Below, one piece after another: positions 43,228-52,670 of a stretch of DNA of 63,975 nucleotides. Source of the stretch: an uncultured Pelagibacteraceae bacterium (GTDB lineage: Bacteria; Pseudomonadota; Alphaproteobacteria; Pelagibacterales; Pelagibacteraceae); the NCBI GenBank assembly GCA_902537055.1, contig CACAZW010000007.1, positions 1 through 63,975 of the forward strand, in the 5' to 3' direction. The translations under genes and the position numbers were made by a program. How positions within the stretch are numbered: position 1 is the first letter of the stretch; each line of letters starts with the position of its first letter. The notes below the pieces were generated by a model. It was not told where the DNA came from, made no database searches, and was given only the letters and a program-made list of their open reading frames with translations.

Positions 43228-44243
43228 ACTGTTAATTTATCAATTAATTCTGATCTTGTATAAAGACCCAAGTCTTCCGCCTTGGACTTTAACTTTTCAT
43301 TAATCTCTTTTAATTTTGGAACATTTAAATCAAGTTTATTTGCAATTTCTATAATTGAACCAATTATTGGATCTATTTCTAATGGTTTACCAGCATTTAA
43401 ATCTTGAGCGGTCGAAGGTTTATGGCCTATAATTGAGACTCCACTTTTAATTCGATCCTCAATTGATATATTGAATTTAACCCCGATTTTTTCCCCAACT
43501 TGTTGGCACTCCTGCATTAAAACTTTTATTAAATTGTAAGTCTCTGGATCATTACCCATTTCATCCATAGTTTTATTTGTTAGAGCACTTACTGTGTTGA
43601 ATGAACAGTTTCCCCACAGTTTCACCCAAATTTCATCTCTTAAATTTTTCTTTTGAGGAGCTTTTAAACCCCCTTCTATGAATAAACTTGAAATCATTTT
43701 TAGTCTTTCTGATCTAGTTCCATCTGGTTCACCTAAAGAAAATCGTTCACCATTACCATTATGTTTAATAACACCTGGCTCTAATATCTGACAAGCTGGA
43801 TAAACTACACAACCAATTGCTCTTTCAGGTCCAAGAGTTTGCCATATGTTTCCACCTGGGTCCACGCTTTCAACTATTTGATTGTCTAATTTGGTACCCG
43901 AATTAGCTTTATAAAAGTACCACCAAGGTAATCCATTAATGGCGCATATAATTGAAGTTTTTTTACCCATAATTGGTTTTAAACTTTCTGAAATTTTACT
44001 AATAGCATTAGCTTTTACGGAAATAATTATGAAATCTTGTTCATCCAAATCTTTAGGATTGTCTGTTACATCAAATTTAAAATTAATTTTATTATCATCT
44101 CTTATAAAAGTTAATCCATTTTGCTCTATTGCTTTTTTATGTTCTCCTCTAGCAATTAAAGAGACTTGTGCGTTTGTTTTTTTTAGACTTGTAGCAATAA
44201 ATCCACCAATAGACCCTGCTCCAAATATACAAATTTTAGTCAT
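43224..44243 (-). CDS. 2-dehydropantoate 2-reductase family (ApbA/PanE-like)
   Basis: A 339-residue NADPH-dependent reductase. The N-terminal loop IFGAGSIGGFIATSL binds the nucleotide; conserved later elements are VKANAI and the EIWVKLWGNCSFNTVSALT segment with the catalytic Lys and Asn. The protein is longer than E. coli PanE, and the family contains many members with other substrates. Its location at the end of a CoA-ligase and gamma-glutamyltransferase operon argues against simple pantothenate synthesis. Its ATG overlaps the ligase stop by one base. Confidence 0.85.
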   Translation of the reverse strand: MTKICIFGAGSIGGFIATSLKKTNAQVSLIARGEHKKAIEQNGLTFIRDDNKINFKFDVTDNPKDLDEQDFIIISVKANAISKISESLKPIMGKKTSIICAINGLPWWYFYKANSGTKLDNQIVESVDPGGNIWQTLGPERAIGCVVYPACQILEPGVIKHNGNGERFSLGEPDGTRSERLKMISSLFIEGGLKAPQKKNLRDEIWVKLWGNCSFNTVSALTNKTMDEMGNDPETYNLIKVLMQECQQVGEKIGVKFNISIEDRIKSGVSIIGHKPSTAQDLNAGKPLEIDPIIGSIIEIANKLDLNVPKLKEINEKLKSKAEDLGLYTRSELIDKLTV

Positions 44244-45751
44244 TAGTTCACTAATCCAAACTTTTTAGCTAAAGTATTTCTTTGTAGTTTACCTGTTGCA
44301 CCTTTAGGAATTTCATTTACAAAAAATATTTTCTTTGGAATTTTAAATTTCGCAAGTTTTTCATTTGCATAAATTTTTATATCATCTTCAGTACACTTCA
44401 TGCCTTCTTTTATGATTATTGCGGTAGCTATATCCTCTCCAAGCATTTTATCCTCATATCCAAAGCAAACAGCTTGCTCAATATTTGGATGATCCATGAG
44501 AATGTTATCGACTTCTAAAGGCGAAATCTTTTCGCCACCTTTATTAATTATCTCCTTTAATCTTCCGGAGATTTTCAGATAACCATCTTTATCAAAATAT
44601 CCCTGATCTCCTGTTCTAAACCAACCATCTGAAAAGCTATTTTTATTTGCATCTGGATTATTTTCATATCCAGATGTAACATTTTCACCTTTAATACAAA
44701 CTTCTCCCTCTTCTCCTTGATTCAAAATCTTGTTATTATTATCCATAATACAAACTTCTGGCCCAGCAGGAATTCCTACAAATCCAGGTTTTTGGGACTT
44801 AGGCGGTAAAGGATTTGAGGTCATTTGATGAGTAGCTTCCGTCATCCCATATGCTTCTATTACTGGACAATTAAATACCTCTTTTAGTTTTTCAAATACA
44901 GCTGGAGGCAGAGATGCTGATGACGATCTTAAAAATCTAAGATTTAATCGTTTAGCAGTTTCTAGATTTTTATCTGCTCTCATCAATATTGCTTGATGCA
45001 TTGTTGGTACTCCAGAATACCAAGTTATTTTCTCTCTTTTTGCATTATCTAAAAATTTTAATGCATTAAATCCACTACTTGCACATACAGATGCCCCTAC
45101 CTTCATAGAGGCTGCAAGAACTGCAATTAAGCCATGAATATGAAATAATGGCATAATATTTAGACAATGATCTTTATCAGTTAAATTAAGACTTTTGGAG
45201 ATATTATCTGCCGAAGAAAAAATATTTTTATTTGTTAATGGAACAATCTTAGGTCTTGATGTAGTGCCCGAAGTATGCAGCACAAGAGCTTCATGATCTT
45301 CGCCTGGCAAAACATAATCACTGCTTTTTTCAAAAAGATTAAAATCTCCGCTTAAAGTATTTCCGTCTGATTTTATTTCGCAAACAGGAATTTTTAATTT
45401 ATTTGCGACTTCTACTACTGGATTTTTAGAATTTTTCTCTACAACCACTATCTTTGGTTTTAAATCCTCTAGGTAAAATTCGAATTCTTCAGATTTATAG
45501 TTAGGGTTTAAAGGTGCAGCAGACATGTAGCTTGAAATCGCCAGAAAACTAGTTGCCATGTAAGGACCGTTTGGCAAAACTATTGCTGCACGATCTTTAT
45601 TATTAATACCATTACCTGATAATTGTTTTGAAATTCTTTCTATTAATGATTTTAAATCAACAAATTTTAGTGGAGAACTACTTTCAGATGTTATTGCAAT
45701 TCGATTATCATTTTGTGATTCTATAATATTCCTAACAATTCTAGAGTTCAT
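44243..45751 (-). CDS. Acyl-CoA synthetase, oxalate-CoA ligase (Pcs60/AAE3)-like
   Basis: A 502-residue AMP-forming ligase. The P-loop reads LHTSGTTSRPKIVPLT; MPLFHIHGLIAVLAASMKVG, WYSGVPTMHQAIL, EAYGMTEATHQMTSNP, WFRTGDQGYFDKDGYL and KGATGKLQRN complete the family set. The HIHGLI and YGMTEATHQM wording resembles oxalyl-CoA synthetases, so a small dicarboxylate is possible, but substrate calls in this family are weak. It is the middle gene of a three-gene minus-strand operon. Confidence 0.87.
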   Translation of the reverse strand: MNSRIVRNIIESQNDNRIAITSESSSPLKFVDLKSLIERISKQLSGNGINNKDRAAIVLPNGPYMATSFLAISSYMSAAPLNPNYKSEEFEFYLEDLKPKIVVVEKNSKNPVVEVANKLKIPVCEIKSDGNTLSGDFNLFEKSSDYVLPGEDHEALVLHTSGTTSRPKIVPLTNKNIFSSADNISKSLNLTDKDHCLNIMPLFHIHGLIAVLAASMKVGASVCASSGFNALKFLDNAKREKITWYSGVPTMHQAILMRADKNLETAKRLNLRFLRSSSASLPPAVFEKLKEVFNCPVIEAYGMTEATHQMTSNPLPPKSQKPGFVGIPAGPEVCIMDNNNKILNQGEEGEVCIKGENVTSGYENNPDANKNSFSDGWFRTGDQGYFDKDGYLKISGRLKEIINKGGEKISPLEVDNILMDHPNIEQAVCFGYEDKMLGEDIATAIIIKEGMKCTEDDIKIYANEKLAKFKIPKKIFFVNEIPKGATGKLQRNTLAKKFGLVN

Positions 45752-45756
45752 TTAAA

Positions 45757-47340
45757 TTAATAACCTTTTGCGTATCCATCTTTTCTTGGATCTGAACCGC
45801 CAACTAAATTTCCTTTTTCTCTATCTATTTGAATTGCTTGTCCGCCTCCATGAGTACCATCTATATACTCAACATTATGACCGGCTTCTTTTAAATTATT
45901 AAAAATTTTTTCATCAATACTTTTCTCTAATTTATAAATGTTATTGAAATGGAAAGCTCTAGGAAATGAAATGGCTTGTTGAGGAGTTAAGTTATAATCA
46001 ATAATGCTATTTAAAACGTGAACTTGTCCTACAGGTTGATATTGTCCTCCCATTACTCCATAAGATAATTCACATTCTTCTTTGTTGTTCATAACTATTC
46101 CAGGAATTATTGTATGTAGCGGTCTTTTTAATCCTTGAATACAATTAGGATGACCTTCCTCAACTCTAAAATTAGTTCCTCTATTGTGAAGAACCACTCC
46201 AGATTTATCACCTGTTATTCCAGAACCAAAAGCATAGCAAACAGAATTTATTATTGAAACTACATTTAAATCTCTGTCTACTACACTTAAATAAACTGTT
46301 TCAGGATGGTTTGGAATATTTAGATCTCCTACATCTGCGCAGCCATTAATAGATATATTTTTTGAGATATTATCTATATTTTGTTCACTTAATATTTTTT
46401 TTAAATCTAAATCTACAAATTCTGGATCACCAATATTTTCTTCTTTAAGTTTATAAGCCTGCTTTGTAACTTCTGCTTCAAGATGGAACCTTTCAAATGA
46501 ATTCACATCATATTTTTCAATACCTAACTTTTCTAATAATTTCATCATTACTAAAACTGTTATTCCAGGGCCACTCGGAGGACATTGATGAATGATAATA
46601 TCTCTATATCTATCTGATAAAGTATCTGATTTAATAGTTTTTTGCTTATGGAAATCTTCAATTGTATGTAAGCCCCCAAACTTTTTTAAAGTTTTAACTA
46701 AATCTTCAGCAATTGATCCTTCATAAAATTCTTTAACTCCATTTTTTGAAATTTTTTCGAGAGTCTCTCCAAGTGCAGGATTTTTATTTACCTCATTAAA
46801 TTGATAACTTTTACCATTATTTAGCATATGTTTTCTAGAATATGGGTTATCGTTTAATTTATTAAATACGTTGCTCCAGGCGTTAGCAACAACTTTAGTC
46901 ACTTTAAAACCATTCTTTGCAATATCTATACCTTTGTGAAACAACTCCTCAAAATCGAGTTTTCCAAAATCATTATGAATTGAATTCCAAGCATCTAATG
47001 CACCAGGAATAGTTACTGCATGAGGACTTGTTAAACCAATTTTATCTATATTGTTTTCCTTGAAATAATCAAAATTTGCTTTTGCTGGAGCAATACCTGA
47101 TCCATTATATGAAACAGGGTCTTTGCCATTCATTTTTATTATAGCAAAACAATCACCGCCTATACTTGTAGAATTAGGCTCTGCAACAGACAGAACAACA
47201 GAGGCTGCTATTGCTGCATCTACAGCGTTTCCACCTTTTTGTAATATTCTCAGAGCTTCTTCTGTAGCTATTGGATGTGATGTTGCGGCCATACCATTTG
47301 AAGAAATGGCATCTTTATCTTTTGTTGAATGATTATTCAT
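45757..47340 (-). CDS. Gamma-glutamyltransferase family protein
   Basis: A 527-residue member of the Ntn-hydrolase family that moves or hydrolyses gamma-glutamyl groups, as in glutathione breakdown. The region around the self-cleavage nucleophile reads NHPETVYLSVVDRD, in which the Thr after ETV is in the expected place though the neighbouring residues (Val-Tyr) differ from the usual Thr-His. Other elements are GGNAVDAAIAASVVLSV and GSGITGDKSGVVLHNRG. No signal peptide is seen, so it may be cytoplasmic, unlike classical periplasmic GGT. It is first in the operon with the CoA ligase. Confidence 0.88.
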   Translation of the reverse strand: MNNHSTKDKDAISSNGMAATSHPIATEEALRILQKGGNAVDAAIAASVVLSVAEPNSTSIGGDCFAIIKMNGKDPVSYNGSGIAPAKANFDYFKENNIDKIGLTSPHAVTIPGALDAWNSIHNDFGKLDFEELFHKGIDIAKNGFKVTKVVANAWSNVFNKLNDNPYSRKHMLNNGKSYQFNEVNKNPALGETLEKISKNGVKEFYEGSIAEDLVKTLKKFGGLHTIEDFHKQKTIKSDTLSDRYRDIIIHQCPPSGPGITVLVMMKLLEKLGIEKYDVNSFERFHLEAEVTKQAYKLKEENIGDPEFVDLDLKKILSEQNIDNISKNISINGCADVGDLNIPNHPETVYLSVVDRDLNVVSIINSVCYAFGSGITGDKSGVVLHNRGTNFRVEEGHPNCIQGLKRPLHTIIPGIVMNNKEECELSYGVMGGQYQPVGQVHVLNSIIDYNLTPQQAISFPRAFHFNNIYKLEKSIDEKIFNNLKEAGHNVEYIDGTHGGGQAIQIDREKGNLVGGSDPRKDGYAKGY

Positions 47341-47370
47341 AATAGAACTGTAATTTCATAAAAAATATAA

Positions 47371-48579
47371 ATGATCAATAAAATAAATAAAAGTATTCTA
47401 ATTTTTTCTGTATTTGCCTTTGGCTTTTTTATATCAAATTTGCTGAGATCAATTACTGCAACATTAACACCAGCTCTTTCAACTGAATTCAATTTAAGTG
47501 CTGCAAATCTTGGGCTTTTAGCTGGAGGATATTTTCTTGGGTTTTCGCTTATGCAAATTCCTACGGGGATGTTATTAGATAGATTCGGCCCAAAAAAAGT
47601 TATCGGATATTTATTAATCATTGCTCTTATTGGAACTATTTCATTCGCTTTTGCTAAAAGTTTTGCAGGATTATTAATTTCTCGAATTTTCATTGGTGTA
47701 GGCGTTGCTGCTTGTTTAATGGGTCCTTTAACTGGTTACAGAGTATGGTTTGAAGAAAAATATCAACAACGTGCAAATTCATGGATGTTGATGGTTGCAA
47801 ATTTTGGATTTGTTGCATCAACTCTACCAGTTCAGATTTTATTACCAATAATTGGTTGGCGATCTATTTTTTTAATTATAGCCTCTTTAATTTTAATAAG
47901 CATAATATTAATTTCAATTTTAATACCTTCATGGGAAACCAAAAGAGATGAAGATCAAAAAAATAATCTTCAAAATCTTTCTTATATATGGAAAAATAAA
48001 TTCTTTATAAGCTTAGTACCGCTTGCTTTTTTTAATTATGGAGGCGTTCAAGCTATACAAACATTGTGGGCTGGCCCATGGATGCTAAATGTAACAGGTT
48101 ATGATGCAATACAAAGCGCGACAGGTTTATTTTGGATAAATGTAACAATGCTTTTTTCTTTCTTAATATGGGGATATTTTTTGCCAAAACTATCATCCAA
48201 GGGGATTGATAGTATGAAAATTGTAAAATTTACCCTTCCTATAAGTTATATAATTTTATTTTTAATAATCATATTGGGTGACAAAGCTGGTGCAACCATG
48301 TTCACTCTTTATATTTTATCATCAATAGTAATTTCATTAACCCAACCAGCAATAGCATTAAATTTTCCTACTAAACTAGCGGGTAAATCTTTAACTTCAT
48401 TTAATGTATTTTTATTTTCTGGTACTTTTTTTGTACAATGGATAATTGGTTTGATAATAGATTTTTCCAGAAATTTAGGTGCTACTATTACAATGAGCTA
48501 TCAAATTTCTTTTTCAATTTTTTTATTTTTATGCATTTTAAGTTACTTATTTTTTTTAATATTAAATAAAAATGAATAA
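47371..48579 (+). CDS. Major facilitator superfamily transporter
   Basis: A 402-residue inner-membrane protein with 12 predicted helices and the loop 2-3 motif LDRFGPKKVIGY. N-terminal LLRSITATLTPALSTEFNLSAANLGLLAGGYFLGFSL fits organic-anion/nitrate-type or cyanate-like MFS groups. The substrate is unknown. Only 30 bases separate its ATG from that of the divergent gamma-glutamyltransferase gene, so promoters must overlap the coding regions. It overlaps the EamA gene by eight bases. Confidence 0.87.
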   Translation: MINKINKSILIFSVFAFGFFISNLLRSITATLTPALSTEFNLSAANLGLLAGGYFLGFSLMQIPTGMLLDRFGPKKVIGYLLIIALIGTISFAFAKSFAGLLISRIFIGVGVAACLMGPLTGYRVWFEEKYQQRANSWMLMVANFGFVASTLPVQILLPIIGWRSIFLIIASLILISIILISILIPSWETKRDEDQKNNLQNLSYIWKNKFFISLVPLAFFNYGGVQAIQTLWAGPWMLNVTGYDAIQSATGLFWINVTMLFSFLIWGYFLPKLSSKGIDSMKIVKFTLPISYIILFLIIILGDKAGATMFTLYILSSIVISLTQPAIALNFPTKLAGKSLTSFNVFLFSGTFFVQWIIGLIIDFSRNLGATITMSYQISFSIFLFLCILSYLFFLILNKNE

Positions 48580-49474
48580 AAATTTTATTGGATATTTTTT
48601 ATTATTGTTTCAGCCACTTTTTATGGCTAGTAACTTAATTGTAGCAAGGGGTGGTGTTGATGATGTTCCTCCCATATCTTTATCTTTTTGGAGATGGTTT
48701 ATTTTTTTCATTATTTTATTCGTCCTAAATTATAAGTATTTAGTTGAAAATTTTCAGACTATTAAAAAAGAGAGTAAAAGAAGTTTTTTTCTAGGTTTGA
48801 TGGGATGTGGTGTTTGTGGAATATTTCCATATATGGCTGGTTCATCTACAACCATTGTTAATATGGGAATTCTTTATACTTCTTCACCAATATTTATAAT
48901 TTTAATCTCATATTTTCTTTTTAAAGATAAGATAAATATTTTTCAATTTATTGGCTTACTTTTTTGTCTAGTTGGAGTGTTTGCTGTAATTTTAAAGGGC
49001 GATATCAATTTACTTCTTGAATTGAAATTTGCTTCTGGAGATTTTTGGATGTTAGGTGCAGCATTAGGCTGGGCGATTTATACAGTAATGCTTTTTCAAT
49101 GGAATTCAGAACTTAATTTTTTTCCAAGACTAACAATTATATCTTTCTTTGGTTTTTTATCTATTTTGCCTTTTTATTTTATAGAGCATATTTATTTTGA
49201 AAAAACTTTATTTAATGAAGAATTTTATTATTGGATTTTGTTTGCAGCAATTTCTCCAGGTATAATCGCTTTCTCACTATACACATTAACTATTAAATAC
49301 TTAGGACCATCAACAACCGGTTTCACATTATACCTCTACACAATTTATGGAGCTTTTTATGGAATAATATTTTTTTCTGAGATTTTGGAGAATTATCATT
49401 TAATAGGTACCATATTCGTATTTTTTGGTATTTATTTGGTAAGAAGAAAAAGTAAAAATGAAATTAAAGCCTAA
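48572..49474 (+). CDS. EamA / DMT-superfamily transporter
   Basis: A 300-residue membrane protein with ten helices arranged as two EamA repeats (about 5-140 and 155-295). Features are SFWRWFIFFIILF, ILYTSSPIFIILISYFLF, VGVFAVILKGD in the first repeat and LGPSTTGFTLYLYTIYGAFYG, EILENYHLIGTIFVFFGIYL in the second. Members export metabolites or amino acids. It lies between an MFS transporter and an alpha/beta hydrolase with overlaps on both sides, indicating one operon. Confidence 0.9.
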   Translation: MNKNFIGYFLLLFQPLFMASNLIVARGGVDDVPPISLSFWRWFIFFIILFVLNYKYLVENFQTIKKESKRSFFLGLMGCGVCGIFPYMAGSSTTIVNMGILYTSSPIFIILISYFLFKDKINIFQFIGLLFCLVGVFAVILKGDINLLLELKFASGDFWMLGAALGWAIYTVMLFQWNSELNFFPRLTIISFFGFLSILPFYFIEHIYFEKTLFNEEFYYWILFAAISPGIIAFSLYTLTIKYLGPSTTGFTLYLYTIYGAFYGIIFFSEILENYHLIGTIFVFFGIYLVRRKSKNEIKA

Positions 49475-50270
49475 AATGTTATTTGCAAAAATTCTGTTTT
49501 ATATTTTTATTATTTATTTTGGAGTTTCTCTAATAGTTTATTTTTATCAAAGAAAATTATTATACCATCCTGGTGAAAATAATTATTTAGATGAGGGACC
49601 TCTATCTCACAAAATCGAAAAAGTAAGTATTCAATCTGATGATGATCTAGTTGGATGGTATTACAAAAAAAATAATAACTTTAAAACCTTACTTTTTTTT
49701 CACGGAAATGCTGGAAAATTAGATAATAGAATTTATAAACTTAATGAGTTTGCAGATTTAGATTTAAACTATTTAATTTTTGCATATAGAGGCTTTAGTG
49801 GAAACAAAGGCAAACCAACAGAAATTGGACTTTATAAAGATGCAATTAAAGCCAAAGAATGGCTTAATCAAAACAATATAGAAGATAAAGATATTGTTCT
49901 CTATGGAGAGTCTCTTGGTACTGCTGTAGCAATAGAGACCGCAAGTAACAATTTATTTGCAGGCATAATATTAGAGTCCCCTTTTACATCCATGGAGATT
50001 CTGGCGCAAAAATATTACCCATATCTTCCTGCAAAAATTATTTTAAAAGATAAATACAAATCTATTGAAAAAATTAACAAAATAAAGTTTCCCATGCATG
50101 TGATGCATGGGAAAAAGGATAATATTGTACCATTTTATATGGGTGAAGAAATATTTAATAAATATGTTGGTGTTAAGTCAAATTATTTTAATGACAACGA
50201 CGACCATATGATGGAATTTAATAAAAACTTAATTCAATCAATCGACAATTTTATAAAAAGTTTAAATTAA
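49458..50270 (+). CDS. Alpha/beta hydrolase (BEM46-like) with N-terminal membrane anchor
   Basis: A 270-residue hydrolase. One N-terminal helix (ILFYIFIIYFGVSLIVYFYQ) anchors it; YQRKLLYHPG follows as in YfhR/BEM46 proteins. The oxyanion region is FFHGNAGK, the nucleophile elbow LYGESLGTAVAIE, and the remaining triad Asp and His are in GKKDNIVP and DDHMMEF. The start at 49458 overlaps the EamA gene by 17 bases; an alternative Met at 49476 begins just after the EamA stop. Substrate unknown. Confidence 0.85.
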   Translation: MKLKPKMLFAKILFYIFIIYFGVSLIVYFYQRKLLYHPGENNYLDEGPLSHKIEKVSIQSDDDLVGWYYKKNNNFKTLLFFHGNAGKLDNRIYKLNEFADLDLNYLIFAYRGFSGNKGKPTEIGLYKDAIKAKEWLNQNNIEDKDIVLYGESLGTAVAIETASNNLFAGIILESPFTSMEILAQKYYPYLPAKIILKDKYKSIEKINKIKFPMHVMHGKKDNIVPFYMGEEIFNKYVGVKSNYFNDNDDHMMEFNKNLIQSIDNFIKSLN

Positions 50271-50318
50271 GACATAATTTAAACAAATCCACATCACTTT
50301 TAAATTCTAATTCTAGAT

Positions 50319-50882
50319 ATGTTTAAATTCCTTTTATTACTTTTCTTATTAATATTGCCAACAAAACTTAGTTCAGAAATAAATAATGATTACTATGATA
50401 ACAATTATTTTCATATTGGAAAAATGAACTCTTACAATAGTGAGTTCATTCTATATTTTAAAACACGGAAGAAAGCTATTTTAGCAAAGGGAGAATTTTC
50501 TAATTATATTAATGATTTTCCTCAGGACTTATACTTATATGATAAAAATTTAAATAAAGATTACCCTTTGATTTCATATGACTGGTTTCCAAAAAAAGTA
50601 AAAAAAATGTCAAAAAAATATAATTACCCACTTTTCCCAGAGGATTTTGCTTACTATTTATTAAATGACAACAACACTTTAATTTTGATAAGTGCAAAAA
50701 AAAACTTTTATGAAAATTTAAAATATGACATAAAAAATAATAAGCTAGAAATTGCTAAGACTTCTGGCAAATTAAATTTTATAATCTCTTCTTATGCTGA
50801 AAACTGTGGTTATAAATCTCTAAAAAATAATTTTGAGTGCAACATCTATAAACCTTTAATTTCTAAAAATTTGCTTAATTAA
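50319..50882 (+). CDS. Secreted protein of unknown function
   Basis: A 187-residue protein I do not recognise. It has a signal peptide (FKFLLLLFLLILPTKLSS) and is otherwise rich in Tyr, Asn and Lys. Two Cys near the end (ENCGYKSLKNNFECNIY) could form a disulfide. A basic segment FPKKVKKMSKKYNYP lies mid-protein. It ends with an eight-base overlap with the convergent ftsY gene. No membrane segment beyond the signal was seen, so a periplasmic location is likely. Confidence 0.6.
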   Translation: MFKFLLLLFLLILPTKLSSEINNDYYDNNYFHIGKMNSYNSEFILYFKTRKKAILAKGEFSNYINDFPQDLYLYDKNLNKDYPLISYDWFPKKVKKMSKKYNYPLFPEDFAYYLLNDNNTLILISAKKNFYENLKYDIKNNKLEIAKTSGKLNFIISSYAENCGYKSLKNNFECNIYKPLISKNLLN

Positions 50883-51792
50883 CTTGGGTAAAAGCATTTG
50901 CAAACTTCTCAGCTTCAAATATTTGTAAGTCATCCTCTTTTTCTCCAAGCCCGAGACCAACAATAGGTACTTTATATTTCTTTGAAATTGCAATTAATAT
51001 CCCACCTTTTGCAGTTCCATCAAGTTTTGTCATTATGATACCTGTGATTGGAAGTAATTTATTAAATTCTTCGAGTTGATTAATTATATTTTGTCCCGAT
51101 GTTGCATCTAAAACTAAAATAACCTCATGAGGTGCTGTTTCATCACTTTTTTTAATTACATTTCCTATTTTTTTTAATTCATCCATTAAATTCTTTTTAT
51201 TTTGCAGTCTCCCTGCCGTGTCTACTATTACTTGATCTATGTTTTGACTTTGAGCTATTTCCATTGCTTTAAAAGCAACCGAAGCCGGATCTGAACCAGG
51301 ATCAGATTTTACAATTTTGGCATCTACTCTGTTAGCCCATTCTTCTAATTGGTCAATAGCAGCTGCTCTAAATGTATCGCATGCTGAAAATAGAACTTTA
51401 TTATTATTTTGTATAAATATTTTTCCTAATTTTCCAATAGTAGTCGTTTTACCAACTCCATTAACACCTGAAACTAGTACTATATTTGTCTTTTCTTTTT
51501 TTAAAAAAAAATCTTTCTTTTCTAGGGGTGTCATTAGTTCTAAAATATAATTATTAAGTATTTCAAAAACTTCCATGATTGGATCATTTTTAGGATCAAT
51601 CTTTTTTTGAGCAATTATTGATTTTATCTCTGAAGCTGCATCTATGCCCACATCTGAGCTGATCAAGAATTCCTCAATTTTATCAAGAGTTGCATCGTCA
51701 ATTTCTTTCTTAACTATTATTTCTTTAAGACCTGATGCTATATTGCTTGCGCTTCTTTTAAATCCGATTTTAAATTTTTCAAAAATACCCAT
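50875..51792 (-). CDS. ftsY: Signal recognition particle receptor FtsY
   Basis: A 305-residue SRP GTPase that docks ribosome-SRP complexes at the membrane. It has the N domain helices, the P-loop GVNGVGKTTTIGKLG, CDTFRAAAIDQLEEWA, the G3 element VDTAGRLQNKK, TKLDGTAKGG and a final GLGEKEDDLQIF typical of FtsY. The acidic A domain of enterobacterial FtsY is absent, usual in alphaproteobacteria. dapF overlaps its start by one base. Its partner ffh is transcribed the other way 1 kb upstream. Confidence 0.97.
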   Translation of the reverse strand: MGIFEKFKIGFKRSASNIASGLKEIIVKKEIDDATLDKIEEFLISSDVGIDAASEIKSIIAQKKIDPKNDPIMEVFEILNNYILELMTPLEKKDFFLKKEKTNIVLVSGVNGVGKTTTIGKLGKIFIQNNNKVLFSACDTFRAAAIDQLEEWANRVDAKIVKSDPGSDPASVAFKAMEIAQSQNIDQVIVDTAGRLQNKKNLMDELKKIGNVIKKSDETAPHEVILVLDATSGQNIINQLEEFNKLLPITGIIMTKLDGTAKGGILIAISKKYKVPIVGLGLGEKEDDLQIFEAEKFANAFTQVN

Positions 51793-52616
51793 TATATTTT
51801 GATATTAATTTTTTCAATTTCAGATACAGGACCTCTCATTTTTATATTTAATTCATTATCAATTTGAATATTTAAAATTCCTGTTGAAAACTCAATTTTT
51901 GAATTACTATTTTGTAGTCGATTTAAATTAGCTGCGACTGCCGTTGCACACGCCGCAGTCCCACAAGCTTTTGTTAAACCAGCGCCCCTCTCCCAAACTT
52001 TAATTTTGTAATGTTGTTCACTAATTTTTTGAGCTATTGTGACATTACATTTTTCAGGGAAAACTTCATGATTTTCTATTAATGGTCCATATTTTTTTAA
52101 ATTTATTTTTTCTATATCCTCGCAAAAATATACGACATGAGGGTTTCCAACATTCACTGCAATACCACCATTCATTTTATTTCCGTCAATATCAATCATA
52201 CCAAGTGATAGATTTTTAGTATCAAGATTTTTACTTAAAGGTATTTTGTTCCACTCTAAATTTGGAGTTCCAATTATCGTTTCAACGTCTTTATTATTAA
52301 GAACTTTAGATTTTAATATTTTTGAGGATACCGAAATTTCAATTTCTTTTTTATTTTTTTCAATACTTAGTAAATAAGCAACACATCTAGTTCCATTTCC
52401 ACATGCATCTGAGCGGCTTCCATCCGAGTTAAAAAAAGCAACATCAGCATCAGCTTTTTGACTTTTGTTTATGTAGATCAACTGATCGCACCCTATGAAA
52501 TCTCTGTCACAAATTTTTAAGATTTGGTCATTTGATAAGTTTAAACTATTTATTCTCTGATCAATAATAACAAAGTCGTTTCCTAATCCATCCATTTTAA
52601 ATGCTTCAAATTCCAT
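51792..52616 (-). CDS. dapF: Diaminopimelate epimerase
   Basis: A 274-residue PLP-independent racemase that makes meso-diaminopimelate for lysine and peptidoglycan. Both catalytic Cys are in their motifs: DACGNGTRCVAY and TKACGTAACATAVA. The N-terminus FEAFKMDGLGNDFVIID is standard. It shares a TAATG overlap with ftsY. The region upstream contains the divergent ffh leader RNA, 54 bases from the dapF start. Confidence 0.97.
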   Translation of the reverse strand: MEFEAFKMDGLGNDFVIIDQRINSLNLSNDQILKICDRDFIGCDQLIYINKSQKADADVAFFNSDGSRSDACGNGTRCVAYLLSIEKNKKEIEISVSSKILKSKVLNNKDVETIIGTPNLEWNKIPLSKNLDTKNLSLGMIDIDGNKMNGGIAVNVGNPHVVYFCEDIEKINLKKYGPLIENHEVFPEKCNVTIAQKISEQHYKIKVWERGAGLTKACGTAACATAVAANLNRLQNSNSKIEFSTGILNIQIDNELNIKMRGPVSEIEKINIKI

Positions 52617-52639
52617 ATAAATAATACTTAACTTATTTA

Positions 52640-52665
52640 TTGACTTTTTGAACCTCTAATATAGT
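52640..52665 (+). promoter_or_regulatory. Possible promoter of the ffh leader
   Basis: TATAGT at 52660-52665 is placed so that transcription would begin near 52671, exactly where the GC-rich structured region starts. TTGACT at 52640 could be a -35 element, but the 14-base spacing is short. The -10 is the better supported half. Confidence 0.35.
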
Positions 52666-52670
52666 TTACG

